From assembly GCA_039029355.1 (NCBI GenBank), contig JBCCGI010000180.1, positions 1 to 5,049 on the forward strand: a DNA stretch of 5,049 bases, read 5' to 3'. Under the pieces are notes generated by a model. The model made no database searches. It had not been told where the DNA came from and worked only from the letters and a program-made list of their open reading frames with translations. The position numbers and the translations under genes were made by a program. Shown here piece after piece: positions 1-5,049 of this stretch. Origin of the DNA: JBCCGI01 sp039029355. Lineage in GTDB: Bacteria; Planctomycetota; UBA1135; GCA-002686595. Position 1 is the stretch's first letter. Every line of letters starts with the position of its first letter.

Positions 1-318
1 CAGCAATGTTCAGAGGAAGGATCTGATTTGGTGAGCTCACTACGCTTATCCTTTCACCTCCTCCTCAGTACCGACTCTCAACGCCTGACCCTGAGCCGCC
101 ATTGGGTATTATTGTCCTGAGCTGTCTTTGTGATAGAGATAGCCCAGTATCCCCACTGGCCCGTACTCTTATCTCGTGTCGTGATCCTAAGGCTATAACG
201 CAATAGGGTTCAAGGTTATTGTCTCCCGCGTTGGTGGCTGGCCATGCGGTGTAGTGGGATGAGTAACAATGAGCTGTCACTGAACCTGCAGCAGTGTCAA
301 CAATGTTAGTTAAGCCTG

Positions 319-372
319 GTTTCCATATACCATCGCAAGCTGTCGCATGATGAAAACCTGCGATATGGAAAC
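319..372. repeat. Inverted repeat with 10-bp arms (GTTTCCATAT / ATATGGAAAC)
   Basis: GTTTCCATAT at 319-328 is the exact reverse complement of ATATGGAAAC at 363-372, with 34 bases between. The similarity continues weakly inward, where both arms are followed, after a 4-base offset, by TCGCA. Short inverted repeats with subterminal repeated motifs are typical of the ends of eukaryotic DNA transposons and MITEs, but no target-site duplication was identified, so element boundaries are not claimed. Confidence 0.6.
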
Positions 373-375
373 ACT

Positions 376-417
376 TCGCAGCACTAGCGCAGTCCATCGC
401 AGCACCAGCGCAAGGCT
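376..417. repeat. Two-copy tandem repeat, 21-bp period
   Basis: TCGCAGCACTAGCGCA at 376-391 recurs as TCGCAGCACCAGCGCA at 397-412, 15 of 16 bases identical, giving a period of 21. The last five bases of each unit differ. TCGCA occurs again at 333-337, 342-346 and 419-423, so this is a local cluster of one short motif rather than a chance pair. Such subterminal motif clusters can be transposase-binding sites in DNA transposons; here that role is only inferred. Confidence 0.55.
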
Positions 418-453
418 ATCGCAAGAATCCAACTGGATGGATCCTTGCGCTGG
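405..453. repeat. Inverted repeat with 11-bp arms (CCAGCGCAAGG / CCTTGCGCTGG)
   Basis: CCAGCGCAAGG at 405-415 is the exact reverse complement of CCTTGCGCTGG at 443-453, with 27 bases between. The right arm also pairs with a second partner: CGCAAGAATCC at 420-430 matches the complement of GGATCCTTGCG at 439-449 at 10 of 11 positions. A small ATCCA-AC-TGGAT hairpin (427-438) lies inside. The nested arrangement suggests a transposon terminus or a foldback sequence. Confidence 0.6.
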
Positions 454-585
454 ATCGTGCGATAGTGTATCCCACAATGCACTAATACTAGCTCACAATT
501 CAGCTCACAGACATCAACAATGACAGACGCACGTGACACGATAGCTGGTTTTGATGATAATCAGACTAATTCCCAATAACATCGC

Positions 586-722
586 TCATTCCTGAATGCA
601 ATACAAGACAAGACCATACCATTCTATATTACAAGTCCAAGAAGGGCCTTCGGAATCAAATACAGAAAGCTTATGTCTGGCAGAAGATAGCTGACCAAAT
701 GAACAAGACTGTGGAGAAATGC
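586..722 (+). pseudogene. Decayed MADF-like (Myb/SANT-type) DNA-binding domain, eukaryotic
   Basis: Frame starting at 586 reads SFLNAIQDKTIPFY up to 627. A frameshift near 627-630 leads into a second frame containing KSKKGLRNQIQKA and then YVWQKIADQMNKTVEKC, which ends at a stop at 723-725. Joined, the pieces follow the MADF layout: an acidic or hydrophobic helix with a P-x-LY/FY motif, a basic Y/R-rich stretch, an invariant Trp followed by IA, then a T/S-V-E-E/K-C motif. A further shift at about 722 would give LITLRITHM, resembling the W-x-x-LR-D-x-Y end of the domain. MADF domains are known from animal transcription factors and transposon-derived genes and are not a bacterial family. Two breaks in about 50 codons, no start codon context and surrounding repeats indicate a dead copy. 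An intron or sequencing error at the first break is possible. Confidence 0.5.
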
Positions 723-847
723 TAATTACTTTACGAATCACTCATATGTCTCCAAAGCAGTAGCAGTAGCAACATTCTCATGTTGGATGCCGCCATTTTT
801 AAAGGTACACTGCAAAACCTACCTCAGGCAACAAAGATCATAAAGAG

Positions 848-1366
848 TTGTCTGTGGAGGCGAGCCAGACCGAGCAGTCGGTCGTCGTCGGCGGCTACGG
901 CGCGCTCGTCGTGAACAACGAGCCCCGCAATCTGCCGTGGGGGACCGGGAGCTTCGTGGTACCGATCTCGGGCTTCCTTGGGCACCTGCCCGAGTACCAG
1001 CCCTACGGCGTCCAGAAGTTCGAGTGGAACCCCGAGACCCGCACACTCGACGTAGCGTGGGTGAACCGCCAAGTCAGCTCTCCGAACGCGGTCCCCGTGC
1101 TGAGCCTCGCATCGCGCCTCGTCTTCACCGTCGGGGCACGGCAAGGTCAGTGGACGGTCGAGGCCCTCGACTGGGAGACCGGTGACTCCGCCTATCATCT
1201 CGTCGTCGGAGATCAGCTCTACAACAGCGCATACGCCGCGATGCAGATCGATGAGGCCGGACGCCTCCTCTGGGGCACCGTCTGGGGCCGAGCACGCGTT
1301 ACGCCGCGGGCAGCCGGCCAGGGAGCCGGCGGGAGCCGCAATCCCGACGGAAACCTGCAAGACTGA
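848..1366 (+). CDS. C-terminal fragment of a probable beta-propeller-like protein (5' end lost at junction)
   Basis: The frame is open from 803, and 848 is merely the first possible start (TTG); there is no Shine-Dalgarno site, so this is not a true gene start. Bacterial-looking protein begins with VVVGGYGALVVNN about 12 residues in. The next 140 residues show blade-like units with short strands and aromatic turns: GVQKFEWNPETRTLDVAWVN, SSPNAVPVLS, LVFTVGARQGQWTVEALDW, and NSAYAAMQIDEAGRLLWGTV. This style fits the last blades of uncharacterised six- or seven-bladed propeller proteins (SMP-30/quinoprotein-like) that I recall only loosely; no catalytic function can be assigned. The polar tail after RVTP (about 19 residues, Gly/Arg rich) may be family-atypical. 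The stop is 32 bases before the thioesterase start, suggesting one transcript. The N-terminal half or more is missing. Confidence 0.6.
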   Translation: MSVEASQTEQSVVVGGYGALVVNNEPRNLPWGTGSFVVPISGFLGHLPEYQPYGVQKFEWNPETRTLDVAWVNRQVSSPNAVPVLSLASRLVFTVGARQGQWTVEALDWETGDSAYHLVVGDQLYNSAYAAMQIDEAGRLLWGTVWGRARVTPRAAGQGAGGSRNPDGNLQD

Positions 1367-1398
1367 CGAGCTCGAATCCCTCATCCTGCGTCACCGCT

Positions 1399-2331
1399 AT
1401 GCACCTACTCCACGAATCCACCGTCCTGCCCGAGGAGATCGACTCGCTTGGCCACATGAACGTGCGCTTCTACATGAAGCGTATGGAGCAGGCCAACCGG
1501 GCGATTCTTGCAAAGCTGGGCATCGATGAGGAGGAGATGCTGGCGGGGCGCTTCCTGCGTTGCACGGATACCTACACCCGCTTTCGCAGCGAGCAGTTCG
1601 AAGGAGCCACGTTGCACGCCCTCGGTGGTCTGCTCGAGTCCGCCGAGGGCGGCATGCGCAGCTACGTGGAGATCACCAATCCCGACACCGAAGACGTGGC
1701 CGCCACGTTCATCGTGACCACGGCCCTGATCGATTCGGCCACGCGCCACGTGGTGCCCCTGCGGATGCCGGAAGCCTCGGCGGCGCGTGTCGAGATCCCG
1801 GGCTTCGCGAGACCCCGCAGCCTGTCACTCGATGCCGTGAACACGGAGGTCTCGCTGGAGGAGCTCGATGCGCGCATCCCCTCCGTCGAAGGTGGGGGCA
1901 TGGGGAGCGGTCGGGTGGAGAGCACCATCGAGCAATCCGATGTGGATGAGGCGGGCTGGCTCCGCGAAGACGTCGAGCTGATGTTCCTGCCTTTCGTCAA
2001 GATGGCTCAGGAGGCGGGCGTCAAGCTGGGGCCGCCGGTGTTCGAGGCGGCGGATGGCCGTCGCATCGGTTGGGCGGTCATGGAGACGCGCACCCTGAAC
2101 TTCGGGCAGCCGCGGCTCGGCGACCCGATCGCTCACTTCAGCGCGGACGTAGCCCTGGAAGAGAAAGCGCGGACCTCCCGACGCTGGGCTCTGGATCGAC
2201 GAACGGGTCAGCTGTTGGGCATCCACGACATCGTGGGCATCTGCATCGACCTCGAGGCCAGACGCGCCGTGCCCTGGCCGGACGATCTCCGTCGGCAGAT
2301 CGCACCGCAGCTGCAGCCGGATCTCGCCTGA
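1399..2331 (+). CDS. Double-hotdog acyl-CoA thioesterase family protein
   Basis: Predicted 310-residue cytoplasmic protein with two hotdog folds in one chain, as in bacterial thioesterases that hydrolyse acyl-CoA to free acid and CoA. The first hotdog (about residues 5-115) carries the classic 4-hydroxybenzoyl-CoA thioesterase-type motif D15-SLGHMN-21 followed by the long helix YMKRMEQANRAIL, where Asp15 sits at the usual catalytic or substrate-polarising place. The second (about 170-290) starts with GRVESTIEQSDVDEAGWL and a long helix at 190-205, ending in strands around RTLNFGQPRLGDPI and HDIVGICIDL. It lacks the D-x-x-GH-x-N motif, so only the first may be active. The ATG at 1399 is preferred because the motif begins only 12 residues in, as is normal, and no good alternative lies upstream. 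No clear Shine-Dalgarno site precedes it, which fits translation following on from the gene just upstream. The substrate is unknown. Confidence 0.8.
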   Translation: MHLLHESTVLPEEIDSLGHMNVRFYMKRMEQANRAILAKLGIDEEEMLAGRFLRCTDTYTRFRSEQFEGATLHALGGLLESAEGGMRSYVEITNPDTEDVAATFIVTTALIDSATRHVVPLRMPEASAARVEIPGFARPRSLSLDAVNTEVSLEELDARIPSVEGGGMGSGRVESTIEQSDVDEAGWLREDVELMFLPFVKMAQEAGVKLGPPVFEAADGRRIGWAVMETRTLNFGQPRLGDPIAHFSADVALEEKARTSRRWALDRRTGQLLGIHDIVGICIDLEARRAVPWPDDLRRQIAPQLQPDLA

Positions 2332-2373
2332 CGGGGCCGTGGCCGGTGGGCTGATCTCGGCTGCCGGTCCCGT
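2331..2373. terminator. Possible bidirectional GC-rich hairpin between convergent genes
   Basis: ACGGGGCCG at 2331-2339 pairs with CGGTCCCGT at 2365-2373 (nine pairs, one G-T), leaving a 25-base loop. It starts on the last base of the thioesterase stop codon and sits 18 bases beyond the stop of the opposing dehydrogenase gene. No T-tract follows on either strand, so it is not a canonical intrinsic terminator; the location is the main argument. Confidence 0.3.
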
Positions 2374-2391
2374 CGGGCTCGTCGCGCTCGA

Positions 2392-3249
2392 TCAGGGCTC
2401 GGGCAGGTCCAGCCCGAGGTCGACGCCCGCGTACGGGTCGCTCGGGTTTCGGTTCGCCTCGATATCGGCGAAGCGCTTGGCGGCCGTCTGGGGCGTGAAG
2501 GCATGGGTGAAGATCCAGAAGCGGTTCTCGCGGATCGCGTCCGCGACGTTCGTCGCGACCTGGGCGGGCGCGATTCCCGCGACCTTCAGCGCCTCGCGCA
2601 GTGGAGCCATGGTGGCGACCTGCGAGGCCGTCTCCTGCGCCTGGTCGCCGCGGTTTCGCTCCGAGTGGAAGATGCCGGTCGTGACGAGGTTCGGGCACAG
2701 GACCGAGGTGCTCACGCCCTCGTGGGGCTCGAGCTCCCGGTACAGGGCCTCGGTCATTCCGACGACGGCGTGCTTCGTTGCGCAGTACATCCCGAGCGAT
2801 GTGTTCGTGACGAGTCCAGCTTCGCTGGCCGTGTTCACGATGTGCCCTTCGCCCTGTTCGACGAGGAGGGGTCCGAAGGTGGTGATCCCGTACGCAACCC
2901 CCAGGACGTTCACGTCGACGATCCAGCGCCAGTCCTCCGGTGTGGTCTCGAGCATGGGACCGCCCGGTGCGACGCCCGCGTTGTTGCACACGATATGGAC
3001 CGCGCCGAAGTGGGAGAGCGCCTCGTCGCGCAGCGCAGCCACGTCGTCGGCGCTTCGGACGTCACAGCGCACCGCGTGAACGCGCGCGCCGTTCTCTGCG
3101 AGGCGCTTGCGCTCGCTCTCGAGCGTGGCCTCCTCGATGTCGGCCATGACGACCTTCGTGCCCTGCGCGAGAAAGTGCTCGGTGAGGGCGAGCCCGATTC
3201 CGCTCGCGGCTCCTGTGACGACGGCGACCTTCTCTCGCAGCTCCTGCAC
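2392..3249 (-). CDS. Short-chain dehydrogenase/reductase (classical SDR, NAD-type)
   Basis: A complete 285-residue Rossmann-fold oxidoreductase that would interconvert an alcohol and a ketone or aldehyde in the cytoplasm. Numbering from the GTG at 3249: cofactor motif TGAASGIG at 12-19; Asp37 at the end of the second strand (VVMADIEE), which favours NAD(H) over NADP(H); NNAG at 89-92; Asn114; catalytic Ser142, Tyr155 and Lys159 in NTASEAG and YCATK. The whole tetrad is present. The C-terminal part (about 190-285) holds a substrate-loop region (LVTTGIFHSERNRG) and an extension with FWIFTHAF, longer than the usual 250-residue SDR. The GTG start is chosen over the upstream ATG (3276) because AAGGAG lies five bases before it and the first beta strand then begins at residue 7. 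It follows the M23 peptidase gene on the same strand after 101 bases. The substrate cannot be named. Confidence 0.9.
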   Translation of the reverse strand: MQELREKVAVVTGAASGIGLALTEHFLAQGTKVVMADIEEATLESERKRLAENGARVHAVRCDVRSADDVAALRDEALSHFGAVHIVCNNAGVAPGGPMLETTPEDWRWIVDVNVLGVAYGITTFGPLLVEQGEGHIVNTASEAGLVTNTSLGMYCATKHAVVGMTEALYRELEPHEGVSTSVLCPNLVTTGIFHSERNRGDQAQETASQVATMAPLREALKVAGIAPAQVATNVADAIRENRFWIFTHAFTPQTAAKRFADIEANRNPSDPYAGVDLGLDLPEP

Positions 3250-3254
3250 AAAGA

Positions 3255-3260
3255 CTCCTT
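3255..3260 (-). promoter_or_regulatory. Shine-Dalgarno site (AAGGAG) deciding a GTG start
   Basis: On the minus strand AAGGAG is followed by five bases (TCTTT) and then GTG at 3249-3247. This near-perfect site shows that the dehydrogenase begins at the GTG, nine codons inside the longest open frame. Confidence 0.8.
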
Positions 3261-3277
3261 GGTGGCACCAGGCCACC
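3261..3277 (-). promoter_or_regulatory. Small hairpin directly upstream of the SDR ribosome binding site
   Basis: On the minus strand GGTGGC and GCCACC form a six-pair stem with a five-base loop, ending one base before the AAGGAG. The same bases also hold an overlapping palindrome, TGGTGGCACCA (3260-3270 on the plus strand), which could be a protein-binding site. Either might affect translation or transcription of the dehydrogenase gene, but such small GC-rich stems arise often by chance in this genome. Confidence 0.25.
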
Positions 3278-3350
3278 CGAATGAGAAACAGCCGTGCGCT
3301 CCCTCCGCCGGGACCGCATTACAGCCAAGGGTAACGCGCGAGTGAGGACC

Positions 3351-4340
3351 TCAACTCCTGTGCGGCGGGAGGTCGTCGACGAACGCGATCCCGTCGAAGG
3401 CATCGGCGGGGAAGGGGAGGTCGAGCCGCGGCGCGCGGCCGTGACGTTCCTGGTAGATGAAGGGGCGCTCGGGGAAGCGCGTCGGGTAGTAGTTCATCTC
3501 GACCAGCAGGCGCCCCGCCCGCGCCGAGAGCGGCTTTGCGGCGCTGAGCTCCTCTCGGGACGACGCGGTCTTGCACGCCGCGATCGCGGCCGCGACTCCC
3601 TCGTCCGAATAGTCGGAGGGCGCGAAGCGCTCGCCGACCACGGGCTCGCGCATGGGCTCCGGAAGGTCGCCCGCGCGCCACAGAGAGGCGTGCCCCTCGT
3701 GCGGAAATGGATCGACGGGCTCGCCGTCGAGCCACGTGTTGAAGTGGACGTGGGGCGTGCCGAACGGAAAGGTCACCAGGGCGTCGAGCCCGCTGTAGCC
3801 CGAGAGGGCGATCGCCTCGCCGCGCGCCACCCTCTGGCCCTCGCGCACCAGCGCGCGCGCCAGATGCGCCGAGGTGGTGAAGAGCCCTTCGCCGTGGTCG
3901 ATGAAGACCTTCAAGCCGCCTCGGTTGAACTCGGAGACCACGCGCACCACCTCGCCAGGTGCAGCGGCGAGGACCGGCGTACCGACCGGGATCGAGAAGT
4001 CGGTGCCGTTGTGGCTGTCATAGGTCAGGTCGCGCCCGCGGAAGTCACGCGCCTGGGTCTTGCGCACGGACCAGCCGAGCTCGATCGGAGTGGGTGTGTG
4101 GTTGAAGAGGTTGGTCACGATCGCGCGCCTCGGCTCGAAGAAGCGTCCCCGCCACAGGGGCCAGGCCACTCGCGGCCGCAGCTGTGAGAGGCTGGTGCGG
4201 TCGAACGAGCTCGGCGGCACGTCTTCCTGGCCTTGCAGGGCGATCTTGGCCTGAGCCCAGCGCTCGGCGAAGGGATGCAGGCCCAGCCCCTCGCGAAAGA
4301 GCCGGATCCGCGGCTGGGCACGGGCAGCAGCGAGGTCCAT
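3351..4340 (-). CDS. M23 (LytM-type) zinc metallopeptidase
   Basis: A 329-residue protein with a complete M23 peptidase domain at about 85-215. The family cleaves peptide cross-links in peptidoglycan or other glycine-containing peptides with one zinc ion. Visible residues are the HxxxD motif H110-NGT-D114, His159 in SAHL, and the HxH motif at H197 and H199 (TPHVHFNTWLDG), which supply the metal ligands and catalytic His. Lipoyl-like turns PVGTPVLAAAPGEVV and VREGQRVARGEAIALSGYSG are typical of the fold. The N-terminal 80 residues (Arg-rich, aromatic) and the last 110 are not a domain I recognise. No signal peptide, lipobox or membrane segment is visible from the ATG at 4340, which is odd for a cell-wall hydrolase. 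A weak GAGG/AGG element lies 8-12 bases upstream and an in-frame stop (TAG) lies just before, so no longer form exists. It is divergent from the following SDR gene and precedes the other SDR on its own strand. Confidence 0.85.
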   Translation of the reverse strand: MDLAAARAQPRIRLFREGLGLHPFAERWAQAKIALQGQEDVPPSSFDRTSLSQLRPRVAWPLWRGRFFEPRRAIVTNLFNHTPTPIELGWSVRKTQARDFRGRDLTYDSHNGTDFSIPVGTPVLAAAPGEVVRVVSEFNRGGLKVFIDHGEGLFTTSAHLARALVREGQRVARGEAIALSGYSGLDALVTFPFGTPHVHFNTWLDGEPVDPFPHEGHASLWRAGDLPEPMREPVVGERFAPSDYSDEGVAAAIAACKTASSREELSAAKPLSARAGRLLVEMNYYPTRFPERPFIYQERHGRAPRLDLPFPADAFDGIAFVDDLPPHRS

Positions 4341-4394
4341 CGCACCAGCCTACCTCAGGCGAGATACCATCGGCGGCTCTCGTAGGAGGATGAT
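4341..4394. promoter_or_regulatory. Divergent intergenic region, presumed to hold promoters for both flanking genes
   Basis: The 54 bases separate the start of the M23 gene (minus) from the start of the second SDR (plus). At least the plus-strand transcript must start here or within the peptidase gene. I could not find a convincing -35/-10 pair; the only clear element is the plus-strand ribosome binding site listed separately. Confidence 0.35.
4384..4389 (+). promoter_or_regulatory. Strong Shine-Dalgarno site (AGGAGG) deciding a GTG start
   Basis: AGGAGG is followed by five bases (ATGAT) and GTG at 4395-4397. Two ATG triplets lie in the spacer region (4390 and 4393) but both are in other frames, and a TAG in the dehydrogenase frame at 4383-4385 rules out an earlier start. 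Confidence 0.8.
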
Positions 4395-5049
4395 GTGGCT
4401 GGAAGCGGTGAACGACTGACGGGGAAGGTGGCGCTCATCACGGGGGGCGCCTCCGGGATCGGAGAGGAGGCGGCGCGGCAGATGGTGGCCGAGGGTGCGC
4501 GCGTCGTGCTGCTCGACCTGCAGCGGGAGCGCGGCCAGAAGCTCGCGGCGGAGCTCGGCGAGGCGGCTCGCTTCATCCAGCACGACGTGACCGACGAGGC
4601 CCAGTGGATCCAGCACGTGCCCGAGGCCGAGGCGACCTTCGGCGCGGTTCACGTGGTGATGAACTCAGCGGGCATCAGCACGGCCGGACCGATCGATATG
4701 GCGACCTACGAGCAGTGGAAGCAGACGATGGCGATCAACGCCGACGGTGTCTTCCTCGGCTGCAAGTACGGTCTCGAGGCGATTCGCCGCAGCGAGGCGC
4801 CGGGCTCGATCATCAACGTGTCATCGACCTGGGGGATCCGCGGCGGCTCGCTCTTTCCGGCCTACGGTGCGAGCAAGGCGGCAGTGTGGATGCTCTCGAA
4901 GTCGATCGCGCTGCGCTGCGCCGAGGCGGGCTGGCCGATCCGCTGCAACTCGATCCACCCCGGCGCCATCGAGACGCCGATGGTGACTCCCTTCCTCGAA
5001 GCCGGTGGCGATCCCGAGGCCGCACGGGCCGCGCTCGGCGCCGCCCATC
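4395..5049 (+). CDS. Short-chain dehydrogenase/reductase, 3' end beyond window
   Basis: The first 218 residues of a classical SDR, an NAD-type cytoplasmic oxidoreductase acting on an alcohol/ketone pair. Visible from the GTG start: TGGASGIG at 16-23; Asp41 after the second strand (RVVLLDLQ), which indicates NAD(H); Asp64 in QHDV; NSAG at 90-93 in place of the commoner NNAG; Asn115; Ser144 in NVSSTWG; Tyr157 and Lys161 in YGASK; and the HPGAIETPM segment at the start of the substrate lobe. All catalytic residues are present. Most members are about 250-260 residues, so some 35-50 residues are missing at the end only because the window stops. The motif environment resembles 3-alpha/20-beta-hydroxysteroid, cyclopentanol and 3-ketoacyl reductase-like members, but substrate cannot be read from this. 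It diverges from the M23 gene and is not a close copy of the other SDR in the window. Confidence 0.9.
   Translation, partial: MAGSGERLTGKVALITGGASGIGEEAARQMVAEGARVVLLDLQRERGQKLAAELGEAARFIQHDVTDEAQWIQHVPEAEATFGAVHVVMNSAGISTAGPIDMATYEQWKQTMAINADGVFLGCKYGLEAIRRSEAPGSIINVSSTWGIRGGSLFPAYGASKAAVWMLSKSIALRCAEAGWPIRCNSIHPGAIETPMVTPFLEAGGDPEAARAALGAAH

Larger units (their letters stand above)
1..845. other. AT-richer, eukaryote-like non-coding segment (probable animal transposon or repeat DNA)
   Basis: This stretch differs sharply from the rest of the window: sampled lines give about 37-52% G+C, against about 72% for a sampled line inside the thioesterase gene. No reading frame in it has bacterial-style coding properties or a good ribosome binding site. 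What it holds is a set of inverted and direct repeats at 319-453 and a broken MADF-like domain at about 586-722, both listed separately. The longest open frame (minus strand, 65-397) gives a protein I do not recognise and overlaps the repeat cluster. The right edge cannot be fixed exactly: the frame of the downstream bacterial gene stays open back to 803, and recognisable bacterial protein begins at about 870-890. The eukaryotic origin is inferred from the domain type, the repeat style and the composition. Confidence 0.65.

Noticed and set aside
31..40. Perfect 10-bp palindrome GTGAGCTCAC
   Set aside because: An isolated short palindrome in repeat-like DNA with no partner site or gene start nearby; chance is sufficient.
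333..453. Possible CRISPR-like array from the repeated TCGCA motifs
   Set aside because: Copies are 5-16 bases, irregularly spaced and in both orientations, with no uniform repeats or spacers and no cas genes.
824..1384. 186-codon minus-strand frame opposite the propeller fragment
   Set aside because: It runs across the composition junction and has no recognisable domain; the plus-strand frame has the better protein-like pattern.
2138..2989. 283-codon minus-strand frame overlapping both the thioesterase and the SDR
   Set aside because: It spans the convergent ends of two well-supported genes and encodes an Arg-rich, featureless protein.
3249..3276. Upstream ATG start at 3276 for the first SDR
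   Set aside because: It has no ribosome binding site, and the added nine residues are not SDR-like; the GTG at 3249 has AAGGAG at ideal spacing.
2503..3345. 280-codon open frame on the plus strand opposite the first SDR
   Set aside because: The minus strand carries a complete SDR with every catalytic motif and a strong ribosome binding site; the plus-strand product is a low-complexity shadow typical of high-GC DNA.
3294..4187. 297-codon open frame on the plus strand opposite the M23 gene
   Set aside because: Arg/Glu/Gly/Val-rich antisense shadow of a recognised peptidase gene, without a ribosome binding site or domain.

Overview
The window has two parts of very different character. Bases 1 to about 845 are AT-richer (sampled lines give roughly 37-52% G+C), hold no convincing intact gene, and look like eukaryotic, probably animal, repeat DNA. 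They contain clustered inverted and direct repeats with a TCGCA/GCGCAAG theme at 319-453, and a frameshifted remnant of a MADF (Myb/SANT-like) DNA-binding domain at about 586-722. MADF and Myb/SANT-like domains are common in animal transcription factors and in the accessory protein of PIF/Harbinger DNA transposons, so a decayed transposon fragment is the best guess.

From about 845 to 5049 the sequence is high-GC (a sampled line is about 72%), densely coding and typically bacterial, with strong Shine-Dalgarno sites and GTG starts. The join falls inside a bacterial gene and removes its front. I therefore read the window as a chimeric contig end or host/symbiont misassembly (for example from a sponge or other invertebrate microbiome) unless long reads prove a real insertion. 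The bacterial lineage cannot be fixed from the sequence alone. The high GC and the mix of SDRs and a double-hotdog thioesterase suit an environmental or marine proteobacterial/myxococcal-type organism or an actinobacterium.

Bacterial layout: (1) 848-1366 (+), the C-terminal part of a probable beta-propeller-like protein; (2) 1399-2331 (+), a thioesterase of double-hotdog design, 32 bases downstream and probably co-transcribed; (3) a short convergent gap with a GC-rich hairpin; (4) 2392-3249 (-), a complete NAD-type short-chain dehydrogenase/reductase; (5) 3351-4340 (-), an M23 (LytM-type) metallopeptidase with all metal and catalytic residues but no visible export signal; (6) 4395-5049 (+), a second SDR, divergent from the peptidase and cut by the window end. 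The M23 and first SDR genes run in the same direction, 101 bases apart.

The thioesterase and the two SDRs suggest lipid, acyl-CoA or alcohol/ketone metabolism, but nothing in the window gives substrates or a defined pathway. I found no CRISPR array, tRNA, rRNA, bacterial insertion sequence, phage gene or obvious new defence system. The least ordinary features are the cross-domain junction and the repeat/MADF material next to it.
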